Shown: one piece after another, positions 1-6,906 of the stretch
How the letters are laid out: every line of letters starts with the position of its first letter
Numbering within the stretch: position 1 is the stretch's first letter
DNA from: DATJIG01 sp050260515
GTDB taxonomy: Bacteria; Pseudomonadota; Alphaproteobacteria; SMXQ01
Assembly (NCBI GenBank): GCA_050260515.1
Contig: JBLNCI010000044.1
Location: 27,117 to 91,116, forward strand
Direction: 5' to 3'
Length of the DNA: 64,000 nucleotides
Position numbers and translations under genes: made by a program
The notes under the pieces: generated by a model
The model's database searches: none
Told to the model about the DNA's origin: nothing
What the model saw: only the letters and a program-made list of their open reading frames with translations

Positions 1-22
1 CGCGACCAAGAAGGCGGCGTAA
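1..22 (+). CDS. 3' end of an upstream gene (partial)
   Basis: Reading from base 2, the frame gives Ala-Thr-Lys-Lys-Ala-Ala and a TAA stop at 20-22. A Lys/Ala-rich tail just before a stop is typical of a real C terminus in GC-rich alphaproteobacteria, but only six codons are visible, so identity cannot be given and the gene itself is only probable. Confidence 0.35.
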
Positions 23-30
23 TGAGATCC

Positions 31-64
31 CCCTCACCCTACCCGCTCCCCGTTGGGGAGAGGG
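31..64. repeat. CCCTCACCC/GGGAGAGGG intergenic palindrome
   Basis: A short palindromic element: CTCCCC (46-51), a 3-base loop, and GGGGAG (55-60), flanked by CCCTC and GAGGG. A relative of the same family lies at 1781-1813. Elements of this type are common between genes in Hyphomicrobiales. It could also act as a weak terminator for the gene ending at 22, although no T-tract follows. Confidence 0.55.
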
Positions 65-197
65 ATGCGGAGGGTTGGCGAGCCAGCGACGGGTTGCACC
101 CCGTCGCCCTTTTGAAGGCGGCGCTGAAGGCGCCGATGGCGAGCTTACCCGTAGCCGGGTGAGGGGCACTGTTCACCACTCAATGAGACCGACAGCA

Positions 198-1028
198 ATG
201 GGCAAGTACGTTTCCGTCGACGGGATCAACACGCACTATCTCGAGGCCGGCGAGCGCTTCAAGGGCAAGGCGCCGACGGTGCTGCTGCTGCACTCGGCCG
301 AGTTCGGCGGCGCCGCCGAGCTGTCGTGGGAGTTCAACGTCGGCCCGCTCGGCGAGCACTTCCACGTGCTGGCGCCGGATCATCTGGGCTTCGGCCGCAC
401 CGACAAGGTCTTCGATTTCTGCGGCCAGTTCCCGCGCCGGATCCGCCACATCGCCCGCTTCGTCGAGACGATGGGCGTGAAGCAGGTCTACGTCGTGGGC
501 AGCTCGATGTCGGGCGGCCTCTCGCTCGCGGTCGCCGCGCGCGACAAACCCGACTGGCCGATCGCCAAGGTCGCCGCCTGCTCGGGCGGCGGCGATGCCC
601 CCGACAACGAGGCGCGCAAGATCCTCAACACCTACGACGGCTCGCGCGAGCACATGAAGCGCATCGTCGAGGTGATGTTCGTCGACCCGAAATGGGCCAA
701 CGACGAGCGCTACATCGATCGCCGCCAGGAGCTCGCGACCCTGCCCGGCGCGTGGGAGGCGACCCAGGCGGCGCGCTTCAAGGCGCCGTTCCGCAAGCCC
801 CCGGCCGACCGCGGCGAGCGCGACGCCATCCGCTACGACAACATCAAGGTGCCGTGCCTCATCATGGCCGGCCGCCTCGATCCGTTGCGCGCGCCGGGCT
901 ACGCCGATAAGCTCGCCGCCGCCATCCCGGGCGCCGAGTTGCACGTGTTCCAGAACGCGTCGCACATGGGCAACATCGAGTGCGCGGCCGAGTTCAACGA
1001 GCGCCTTCTGCGTTTCCTGAAGGCCTGA
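198..1028 (+). CDS. alpha/beta-fold hydrolase (meta-cleavage-product-hydrolase-like)
   Basis: A 276-residue soluble alpha/beta hydrolase. The nucleophile elbow GSSMSGG places the serine at residue 103. The acid is probably Asp228 in GRLDPL and the base His256 in ASHMG, which gives a complete Ser-Asp-His triad in the usual order and spacing. The HG-type oxyanion region lies near LLLHSAEFGG. The frame opens at 75, but homology-like sequence begins only at MGKYVSVDG, so the ATG at 198 is chosen; an ATG at 183 is the alternative. A flavin reductase follows 13 bp downstream, so the two are probably co-transcribed. That pairing resembles aromatic-ring degradation operons, where such hydrolases cleave C-C bonds of ring-fission products. 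The substrate is not deducible from sequence. Confidence 0.88.
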   Translation: MGKYVSVDGINTHYLEAGERFKGKAPTVLLLHSAEFGGAAELSWEFNVGPLGEHFHVLAPDHLGFGRTDKVFDFCGQFPRRIRHIARFVETMGVKQVYVVGSSMSGGLSLAVAARDKPDWPIAKVAACSGGGDAPDNEARKILNTYDGSREHMKRIVEVMFVDPKWANDERYIDRRQELATLPGAWEATQAARFKAPFRKPPADRGERDAIRYDNIKVPCLIMAGRLDPLRAPGYADKLAAAIPGAELHVFQNASHMGNIECAAEFNERLLRFLKA

Positions 1029-1041
1029 GAGAGGACCAGTC

Positions 1042-1521
1042 ATGCTCGACGGAGTCGCGCTCCGCCAGTTCGCCAGTTGCTTCGCGACCGGCGTCGCCGT
1101 CATCACCACCCGCGACCCGTCGGGCAAGCCGTTCGGCCTGACCATGAACGCGATCTCGAGCGTGTCGCTCGACCCGCCGCTGTTCCTGATCTGCGTCGAC
1201 AAGCGCTCGAACACGCTGCAGCCGATCCTCGACAGCAAGGCGTTCGCCATCAACATCCTCGCCAAGGGCCAGGAGGCGATCTCGAACGTGTTCGCCGGCA
1301 AGTCCGAGGACAAGTTCGCCGGCATCGCCCACCACGCGGGCAGCCACGGCATGCCGATCATCGACGGCGCCCACGGCGCGGCGGAGTTCTCGGTGTTCGC
1401 CGACTACCCGGGCGGCGACCACGTCATCATCGTCGGCGAGGTCCGCTCGATCGAGACCGCCGCGGTCGATCCCCTGCTCTACTTCCGCAGCAAGTACGGC
1501 GCTTTCGCCCCGGCGGGGTGA
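1042..1521 (+). CDS. flavin reductase family protein (FMN-binding split barrel)
   Basis: A 159-residue protein with the flavin-reductase-like domain over its full length. The N-terminal segment FATGVAVITTRD and the block GLTMNAISSVSLDPPLFLICVD are hallmarks of the HpaC-type split-barrel family, which uses NAD(P)H to reduce FMN or FAD for a partner monooxygenase. No two-component monooxygenase is present in the window, so the partner is unknown. It follows the alpha/beta hydrolase after 13 bp, with a GAGAGGA Shine-Dalgarno sequence before the ATG. It is probably the last gene of its operon, since a long repeat-rich intergenic region follows. Confidence 0.9.
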   Translation: MLDGVALRQFASCFATGVAVITTRDPSGKPFGLTMNAISSVSLDPPLFLICVDKRSNTLQPILDSKAFAINILAKGQEAISNVFAGKSEDKFAGIAHHAGSHGMPIIDGAHGAAEFSVFADYPGGDHVIIVGEVRSIETAAVDPLLYFRSKYGAFAPAG

Positions 1522-1586
1522 GCCGCCCGGCGCGTTCCGGATTTCTCCACAGCGCGCGCCCGCCCGTCGGCGCAGGGTCTGCGCGG

Positions 1587-1735
1587 TGTCCCACCGCCGT
1601 CTCCAGCCGAGCCCGGCGTGGGACACTTCGACCGCGCGGGATTCGCAACGGCATCAATAGCTTGACCCCTCGCTGTGGAGAACTGTCCCACTGTCCCACA
1701 CCGGCCATTTGGGACACCCTGGGACAGTTGGGACA
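1587..1735. repeat. seven-copy TGTCCCA/TGGGACA repeat cluster
   Basis: The heptamer TGTCCCA occurs at 1587, 1684 and 1692, and its complement TGGGACA at 1619, 1710, 1720 and 1729. The outer pair extends to a perfect 10-bp inverted repeat (1681-1690 with 1720-1729), so the right half can fold into a nested hairpin. The cluster sits in the 626-bp gap between the flavin reductase and the dioxygenase terminator. I see no convincing gene in that gap. Confidence 0.7.
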
Positions 1736-1780
1736 CTTTTGCACAGTCGAGTGACAGGGCGGAGGGAGCGTCGGCGCTTC

Positions 1781-1813
1781 CCCCTCACCCCGGCCCTCTC
1801 CCTCAAGGGAGAG
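1781..1813. repeat. CCCTCACCC/GGGAGAG intergenic palindrome
   Basis: CTCTCCC (1796-1802), loop TCAA, GGGAGAG (1807-1813), preceded by CCCTCACCC. It belongs to the same family as the element at 31-64. Confidence 0.6.
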
Positions 1814-1878
1814 CGAGACAACGAATCGCGCGCCGTGGTCGTGATGACCGTGAAGATTCTCGTGCGGGTACCCTGCTG

Positions 1879-1966
1879 TCGTCATGCCCGGGCTTGCCCC
1901 GGGCATCCACGTTTGTTCTGAATTCTGGAAAGAAACACGTGGATGCCCGCCTACGCGGGCATGACG
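1879..1966. repeat. REP-like compound palindrome (GTCATGCCCGGG type)
   Basis: Two hairpins in inverted arrangement. ATGCCCGGG pairs with CCCGGGCAT on the left, and ATGCCCGC with GCGGGCAT on the right. The outer CGTCATGCCC and GGGCATGACG ends and inner CCACG/CGTGG arms also complement each other, so the whole unit can form a cruciform. A single-hairpin relative lies at 4331-4355. Palindromes like this are frequent in Bradyrhizobium-type genomes. Confidence 0.75.
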
Positions 1967-2068
1967 AAGAAAACGACCGGGACGAGCGATCCTGCCAAGA
2001 CAAGGACGCGCCCGAGTGCCCACTCCACTTAGACGTTACGGCATGAGGACAAAGCACGCGGGCAGGAA

Positions 2069-2095
2069 AAAGGGCGCTCCGTGGAGGCGCCCTTT
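2069..2095 (-). terminator. intrinsic terminator of the TauD-like dioxygenase operon
   Basis: On the minus strand a 12-bp stem (AAAGGGCGCCTCC with a one-base bulge) closes a 2-base loop and is followed by TTTTTCC. It lies 53 bp past the stop codon of the dioxygenase at 2148. Confidence 0.8.
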
Positions 2096-2147
2096 CCATT
2101 TGTGGCCGTCGCGACTGCGATTTATCGCTGTCGCCGCAGTGATCGCG

Positions 2148-2999
2148 TTACTCCGGCCTCTCGCCGAGCACGGTGAGGCGGCGCATGAGCCTGGGCTCGG
2201 TCGCCTCGAAGTCGGTGCGGGCGTGCGCGGTGCAGCGGTTGTCCCACATCAGCACGTCGCCGAGCTGCCACTTGTGGGCGTAGACGTTGTCCGCGCGCTC
2301 GATGGTCTGGTAACAGACCTCGAGGATTTCGGCGCTCTCCTTCTCGTCCATGCCCTCGATCTGATACGTCATCAGCCGGTTGACGAACAGCGCCTTGCGC
2401 CGGGTCTCGGGGTGGATGCGCACGATCGGGTGCGCATAGCGCGGGGCGTCGGGCGCGACGTTGCGCGACGCCGTCACCGAGGCGTTGTCGTAGTCGTAGA
2501 CGTGCAGCACCTTCTTGCCGGCGATCTTCTTCTTGATGTCGTCGGGCAGCAGGTCGTAGGCGCGGTAGAGATTGGCGAACAGCGTGTCGCCGCCGGTCTT
2601 CGGGATCTTCAGCGAGTACAGGATCGTCGCCTTGGCCGGGCGCTCCGTATAGACCTGATCGATGTGGAACTGCATCTCGCCGACCGGCAGGGCGTGGATG
2701 AACTTGCCGTCCTTCTGCTGGTTCGAGATGTACATGATCGCCGGGTCCTCGCCGGCGAACTCCGGCGTGTGGATGCGCGACAGCTCGCCGAACCGCGAGC
2801 CGTAGGCGATCTGCGCCTTGGAATCGATTTCCTGGTTGCGGAAGCAGATGACGAGGTTCTGCAGCCACGCCGCGTGCACCGCGGCGAAGGTCTGGTCGTC
2901 CATCGGCTTCGACAGGTCGACGCCGACGATCTCGGCGCCGAGCGCGCCGCCCGACGGGCGCACCTCGATGCGGGAGCGGGCGGTCATGCGGGTTGCCAT
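2148..2999 (-). CDS. TauD/TfdA family Fe(II)/2-oxoglutarate dioxygenase
   Basis: A 283-residue non-haem iron oxygenase. The facial triad is visible as H112 and D114 in FHIDQVY and a distal His near residue 259 in DNRCTAHARTD. A conserved Arg shortly after it binds 2-oxoglutarate. Members hydroxylate small sulfonates, aryloxyacids or other organics with release of succinate and CO2; the substrate here is unknown. The ATG at 2999 is preceded by CAGGAGAG at good spacing, whereas the open frame runs to 3083. It is last in its strand-wise run and followed by a terminator at 2069-2095. Its own promoter and a palindromic operator lie at 3083-3129, so it can be transcribed separately from the Bug gene upstream. 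A paralogue lies at 11031-11888. Confidence 0.92.
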   Translation of the reverse strand: MATRMTARSRIEVRPSGGALGAEIVGVDLSKPMDDQTFAAVHAAWLQNLVICFRNQEIDSKAQIAYGSRFGELSRIHTPEFAGEDPAIMYISNQQKDGKFIHALPVGEMQFHIDQVYTERPAKATILYSLKIPKTGGDTLFANLYRAYDLLPDDIKKKIAGKKVLHVYDYDNASVTASRNVAPDAPRYAHPIVRIHPETRRKALFVNRLMTYQIEGMDEKESAEILEVCYQTIERADNVYAHKWQLGDVLMWDNRCTAHARTDFEATEPRLMRRLTVLGERPE

Positions 3000-3082
3000 G
3001 GCACTCTCCTGGGCCGGACGTCCGGCGGGTACGGGGCCATGCTCCGGCGCGATTGCGGCGGAACGCGGGCCCTCAGAAAACA

Positions 3083-3103
3083 ATTAGGTTTCTAACGGTT
3101 ATT
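3083..3103 (-). promoter_or_regulatory. palindromic operator, TAACCCTTAGAATTCTAAG family (site 1)
   Basis: The minus strand reads TAACCGTTAGAAACCTAATT and matches the consensus shared with sites at 11927, 14722 and 62400. It begins inside the -10 box of the dioxygenase promoter and covers the expected transcription start, a position suited to repression. Confidence 0.6.
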
Positions 3104-3129
3104 ATACGGCCGAGCGGCGCGGCTGGCAA
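3101..3129 (-). promoter_or_regulatory. sigma-70-type promoter of the 2148-2999 dioxygenase
   Basis: On the minus strand, -35 TTGCCA (3124-3129), a 17-bp spacer and a perfect -10 TATAAT (3101-3106). The start codon is about 100 bp downstream. The palindromic operator overlaps the -10 and the start region. Confidence 0.75.
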
Positions 3130-3179
3130 GAAAGCCCACGGGACGGGAAACGCGGAAACCGGCGGTTTCCCACAGGTTT

Positions 3180-4241
3180 TTACTGCAGCTTCTCGGCGCT
3201 GGTGATGATGGCGTTGACGCGCGCCAGCACCGCGGGCGACGCGCCCAGCACCTCTTTGACCACCGCCTGCACCTCCTCGCCGGTCGACGGGCTCAGGTCG
3301 CGGTTGGCCTTGTCGCACTCGGCGATCACGTCCGCGTCCTTCATCGTCGCGTCGAAGGCGCGGCGCAGCGCCGCGACGCGCTCGGCCGGCACGCCGGGCG
3401 TGGTCGCGAACGGGCGCGCGAACGCGACGTCCGACGACATCAGCCGCAGCACGGCCCGGTCCTCGGGGTTGCTCGCGAGATCCATCATCAGCGGCACGTC
3501 CTTGAGATCGGGATGCGGCTCCAGCCCGATCTGCACGATCTGGAAGATCTTCTTCTCGGCGAGCCACTGCGGATGGCCGCTGACCCACGACGCCCAGATG
3601 TTGTGGCGGGCCTCGACCTCGCCGCGCTCCATCGCGAGGTTGACGTCGTTACCGCCGGGGTAGGCGACGATCAGCTTGAACTTCGTCCCGACGATGCTGT
3701 TGAGCGCAAGCGGATTGTAGGCAGACGGCGTGTTCGCGCCGGGCGCGCCGAGGATCACCTCGCGCCTCTTCGCGTCCTCGATCGAGCGGATCGGGCTCGT
3801 GTGCCACACCGAGATGACGTTGGGCGACTTGGTGGTGTTGCCGATCCACGCCCACTCGGTGACGTCGAACTGGACGCCGCGCTGCTTCGAGGCCTGGGCG
3901 AGCGGCATGGTCGAGAGCGGCGTCTCCAGCACCGTGCCGTCGCGCGGCGCCTGGACGTGCAGCCAGTTCGCGGCGGTGATGCCACCGCCGCCCGGCATGT
4001 TGCGCGGGACGATCGTGGGATTCCCGGGGATGTGGCGCGACATGTACTGCGCCACCATGCGGGCGCGCAGGTCGTAGTCGCCGCCCGGGCTGCTCGGGAT
4101 GATCATCGAGATCGTCTTGCCGCGATAGAACTCGGCGACGGACGACGTCTGCGACTGGGCGGACGCGGGGGCCGCGACAGCCAGCGCCGCGACTGCCAGC
4201 GCAGCGGCAACGAGGGCCATGCGAGCGGAGACACGCACCAT
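3180..4241 (-). CDS. Bug/TctC-family periplasmic solute-binding protein (1 of 7)
   Basis: A 353-residue exported protein. A signal peptide ending near PASAQSQ is followed by FYRGKTISMIIPSSPGGDYD, where the glycine-rich turn binds the substrate carboxylate, and by IVPRNMPGGGG. Bug proteins bind carboxylates or amides in the periplasm, classically for a TctAB permease, which is absent here. The ATG at 4241 has GGAGG five bases upstream; the open frame extends to 4355 without homology-like sequence. It lies 180 bp upstream of the dioxygenase at 2148 and 140 bp downstream of an SDR remnant. It was probably once part of the same transcription unit as the genes beyond the 4472-6895 island. Confidence 0.9.
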   Translation of the reverse strand: MVRVSARMALVAAALAVAALAVAAPASAQSQTSSVAEFYRGKTISMIIPSSPGGDYDLRARMVAQYMSRHIPGNPTIVPRNMPGGGGITAANWLHVQAPRDGTVLETPLSTMPLAQASKQRGVQFDVTEWAWIGNTTKSPNVISVWHTSPIRSIEDAKRREVILGAPGANTPSAYNPLALNSIVGTKFKLIVAYPGGNDVNLAMERGEVEARHNIWASWVSGHPQWLAEKKIFQIVQIGLEPHPDLKDVPLMMDLASNPEDRAVLRLMSSDVAFARPFATTPGVPAERVAALRRAFDATMKDADVIAECDKANRDLSPSTGEEVQAVVKEVLGASPAVLARVNAIITSAEKLQ

Positions 4242-4330
4242 CACAACCTCCCTGCTCCTCTGACGGAAGCTGGGGGGAATGGTCGCCCGCAGGGGGCTGG
4301 CGGTCAATGAGGTAGCGAGTGCTGACTCCG

Positions 4331-4355
4331 TCATGCCCGGCCTTGCGCCGGGCAT
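4331..4355. repeat. REP-like hairpin at the island edge
   Basis: ATGCCCGG (4333-4340), 7-base loop, CCGGGCAT (4348-4355). It has the same core as the palindrome at 1879-1966. It sits 27 bp from the SDR remnant that marks the boundary of the AT-richer island. Confidence 0.65.
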
Positions 4356-4381
4356 CCGAGCTTCCGCAGGCGCCGCACTCC

Positions 4382-4471
4382 TTAATTAGGTAGCCCGACG
4401 TTCACCGTCTGGCCGGTCATATAGTTGGACATGTCCGACAGCAGGGAGGCGCCTATGTAGTAGCGAGCACG
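4382..4471 (-). pseudogene. 3' remnant of a short-chain dehydrogenase gene
   Basis: On the minus strand the frame reads RYYIGASLLSDMSNYMTGQT, then VNVGLPN and a TAA stop at 4382-4384. LLSDMSNYMTGQT is identical to the C terminus of the intact SDR at 6907-7701, and about 50 bp match at DNA level with roughly six differences. The frame is closed by a TAG at 4472-4474 and no SDR sequence lies upstream. This is therefore the truncated tail of a second, diverged SDR gene rather than a recent exact duplicate. It borders the toxin-antitoxin island. Confidence 0.8.
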
Positions 4472-4478
4472 CTAGACG

Positions 4479-4673
4479 TCAGTTACGGCCACTCCTGAAG
4501 GGATCGGGACCACTCCACAATGGCAGGGCATCCCATTCAGCGCGGGTCATGATGCGCTGTTCGCCATCAACAGATGCGAGAACTTTTGCATCCGCCCCAG
4601 TGATGCCACCGAATACCGCTGCTTTGCCGTTCCAGTCGCGAATCCATGCCTTATCTGTCGCTTGATCACTCAT
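4479..4673 (-). CDS. hypothetical protein, 64 aa
   Basis: A small acidic protein beginning MSDQATDKAWIRDW and ending DPFRSGRN, with several Trp residues and no signal peptide or membrane segment. The ATG at 4673 has GGAG six bases upstream, while the frame itself opens at 4793. Base composition is lower in GC than in the flanking operons, as in the neighbouring island genes. I do not recognise a family. It is transcribed away from the small gene at 4927. Confidence 0.5.
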   Translation of the reverse strand: MSDQATDKAWIRDWNGKAAVFGGITGADAKVLASVDGEQRIMTRAEWDALPLWSGPDPFRSGRN

Positions 4674-4926
4674 CGCCGCTCCAGTGTCATGCTCTTCCCC
4701 ATGAAGGAAGATGGATACTGATTTGGAAGCTTCAACCCCGTTCGAAGGCCGCTCGGAGTCCACTGAGCCTAGGCCTCGGTTTTTGGCTGGCAAAGCGAAA
4801 GGGACTACATGAACCTCGCGGCAAGGTCGTCCGGTATTCCGGATTCCGCCAGCAATTGCGGTACCAAGTTGAGCGGTCGGCTATAGTCTCCGGCGAGCGT
4901 GTGGAACAATCGACGTAGGGGAAGAC
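4674..4926. other. divergent intergenic region of the island
   Basis: About 250 bp between two small, divergently transcribed ORFs, visibly AT-richer than the surroundings. Apart from the Shine-Dalgarno GGGGAAG before 4927 I see no recognisable site or gene. Confidence 0.4.
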
Positions 4927-5115
4927 ATGAACACGAGGAAGGTTTCCACCGGCACGGTCCCTGGGCGTTTGGGGGCGCGCACTACTCGCGCGTTAAAGCG
5001 CCGCGAGGAAGCTATTAAACGATACGTCGAGCAAGGTATGACGCACGAGGATGCAGTTAAGCGCGTCGATCGGGAGATGAGGGATAATCCGCGGGGCGAC
5101 TGGCGAGCAGGCTAA
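4927..5115 (+). CDS. hypothetical basic protein, 62 aa
   Basis: A highly charged, Arg/Lys-rich protein. RRVEAI-like helical stretches (RALKRREEAIKRYVEQGMTH) suggest an amphipathic helix followed by a second helix DAVKRVDREMRD. It has no signal peptide. GGGGAAG sits two bases before the ATG. It precedes the ImmA/IrrE-PIN pair by about 100 bp on the same strand and shares its lower GC, so it probably arrived with that module. It could be an accessory DNA-binding or antitoxin-like protein; no family was recognised. Confidence 0.5.
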   Translation: MNTRKVSTGTVPGRLGARTTRALKRREEAIKRYVEQGMTHEDAVKRVDREMRDNPRGDWRAG

Positions 5116-5216
5116 CAGTTGCTGAGGGCTCATAGAATGTAGTGAAATCAATTATCTAGCTTAAGGCCCGTAGCCGTCTACTCAATCCGGTGACGCCCGG
5201 TTACTATCTTCGCGCT

Positions 5217-6392
5217 ATGGTCGAAGCGCTCGTCAATCATGAACTTCTGCGCTGGGCGAGAGAGCGTGTGGCGCTGTCTACCGAGGATCTTGCGCGCAAG
5301 ATTGGCGTCAAACCGGAACGCTTGGATGCCTGGGAGCAAGGCGAGCAGCACCCCACATTCAAACAAGCGGAGAAGTTGGCTGCGGCAACCTATATTCCGT
5401 TTGCCTACTTGTTCTTGGACGATTCTCCCGATGAGAGCCTGCCGATACCCGATCTTCGGACGTTGGGCAGCGAGACGCCGCAAAGGCTAGATGCGAACTT
5501 CCTCGACCTGATTCGAGATATTCAATTCAAGCAGGATTGGTATCGCGACCATTTGCTTGCTGAAGGTGCAGAGCCGCTGACCTTCATTGGAAAATTTCAA
5601 CCTTCTGCCGCCATCGGTGATGTCGCTAACGATATTCGCCAGACACTGACGATCAGTCCTGCGACACGAGCCGCATCCCCCTCCTGGGAGGGATATCTGC
5701 GGCTCCTGATGGATTTGGCAGAGGCAGCGGGTATCTGGGTTATCCGAAATAGTATCGTCGCGAATAACACTCGACGGCCCTTACGGGTGGAGCAATTTCG
5801 CGGATTCGCAATCAGCGATCCAATAGCTCCCCTGATCTTTATCAATGGACGAGACGCCAAAGCTGCTCAGATTTTCACGCTAGCACACGAAGTAGCCCAC
5901 CTGTGGTTTGGTGCAAGCGGTGTCTCCAACGTGCCGCTCACATACAGAAACTCCGATTTTGCAGATAGCAGCGCAAATATTGAGCGTATCTGCAATCAGG
6001 TTGCAGCTGAGGTTCTTGTCCCTGGCGCGGAGATCCAACATCTGTGGAACCGAAGACTAGATGTTGCCGAGAATGCTGCAGGCCTTTCCAGAGAATTCAA
6101 GGTCAGCCAAATCGTGTTAGCAAAAAGAGCCTTCGACCTCGGTTTGATCTCTTGGGATCGCTACAAAGAGTTCTACGACGGCGAGAGCGCGCGCTGGCGT
6201 TTAGAACGAGAGAAAGAGTCCGCCGGCGGCGACTACTATCGAATTGTACCAATGCGTAATGGCCGGAAATTCACCAATGCCGTCCTCATTAGTGCGATGC
6301 GCGGTGAACTTCTGTTACGGAACGCTTCTGCGCTTTTAAACGCGAAGCCAGCGACGATAAAGAAAATGTATGAGAAGCAAATGGCGGACTAA
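5217..6392 (+). CDS. XRE-type HTH / ImmA-IrrE metallopeptidase, antitoxin of a TA pair
   Basis: A 391-residue two-domain protein. The N-terminal 60 residues form an XRE helix-turn-helix (LSTEDLARKIGVKPERLDAW). The second half carries the zinc peptidase motif HEVAH with His224, Glu225 and His228. The start at 5217 (MVEALVNHELL) is preferred to the upstream frame opening at 5190. The next gene, a PIN-like DUF4411 protein, begins two bases after this stop. XRE-ImmA proteins coupled to PIN-like toxins are a known type II toxin-antitoxin arrangement, in which the HTH protein represses and neutralises. GC is clearly lower than in the surrounding operons, which fits horizontal acquisition. Confidence 0.88.
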   Translation: MVEALVNHELLRWARERVALSTEDLARKIGVKPERLDAWEQGEQHPTFKQAEKLAAATYIPFAYLFLDDSPDESLPIPDLRTLGSETPQRLDANFLDLIRDIQFKQDWYRDHLLAEGAEPLTFIGKFQPSAAIGDVANDIRQTLTISPATRAASPSWEGYLRLLMDLAEAAGIWVIRNSIVANNTRRPLRVEQFRGFAISDPIAPLIFINGRDAKAAQIFTLAHEVAHLWFGASGVSNVPLTYRNSDFADSSANIERICNQVAAEVLVPGAEIQHLWNRRLDVAENAAGLSREFKVSQIVLAKRAFDLGLISWDRYKEFYDGESARWRLEREKESAGGDYYRIVPMRNGRKFTNAVLISAMRGELLLRNASALLNAKPATIKKMYEKQMAD

Positions 6393-6394
6393 AA

Positions 6395-6889
6395 ATGCGC
6401 TACTTGTTAGACGCGAATGTGTTTATTGAAGCGAAAAACCGATACTACGCTTTCGATATCTGCCCAGGATTCTGGGACTGGATGGATCACGTCGTCACCG
6501 GAGACGTCGGGACTGTAACAAAAGTTCTGGACGAGATCGCCGAAGGTACCGACGAACTTGCAACGTGGGCGAATGGGCACAAGAGCGGCAATCTCTATTT
6601 GGAAATAAGTGACACGGCGACTCAGCAGCGGTTGAGTGAAATCACAGCCGCAGTTCAGGCTGGCGACTATAAACCTGCTGCAAAGGCGAAGTTCCTGGCC
6701 GGAGCGGACCCGTGGCTGATTGCTAAGGCAAAAGTACTTGGCGCGACGGTGGTGACCCACGAAGTGCCGGCCCCGCTCTCAAAAATCCGGGTCCCGATCC
6801 CAAATATTTGCGACGCGTTCGGCGTAGCGTATGCCAATACGTTCGATACCTTGCGCGTATATTCCGCTGCATTCGTATTGAAGGCATGA
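6395..6889 (+). CDS. DUF4411 PIN-like protein, probable RNase toxin
   Basis: A 164-residue PIN-fold protein. The N terminus MRYLLDANVFIEAKN carries the first catalytic Asp (residue 6), acidic residues recur in KVLDEIAEGTDEL, and another lies in DPWLIAKAK, as expected for the metal site of a PIN ribonuclease. DUF4411 proteins are typically encoded directly after XRE-ImmA antitoxins, as here with a 2-bp gap. The likely role is translation inhibition by RNA cleavage, held in check by its neighbour. The gene ends 17 bp from the intact SDR stop codon, so it marks the right edge of the island. Confidence 0.85.
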   Translation: MRYLLDANVFIEAKNRYYAFDICPGFWDWMDHVVTGDVGTVTKVLDEIAEGTDELATWANGHKSGNLYLEISDTATQQRLSEITAAVQAGDYKPAAKAKFLAGADPWLIAKAKVLGATVVTHEVPAPLSKIRVPIPNICDAFGVAYANTFDTLRVYSAAFVLKA

Positions 6890-6906
6890 TCCGGCGTTAG
6901 CGCCGC

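Noticed and set aside
180..1361. 393-codon minus-strand open frame opposite the hydrolase and flavin reductase
   Set aside because: Both plus-strand genes have complete active-site motifs, whereas this frame has none.
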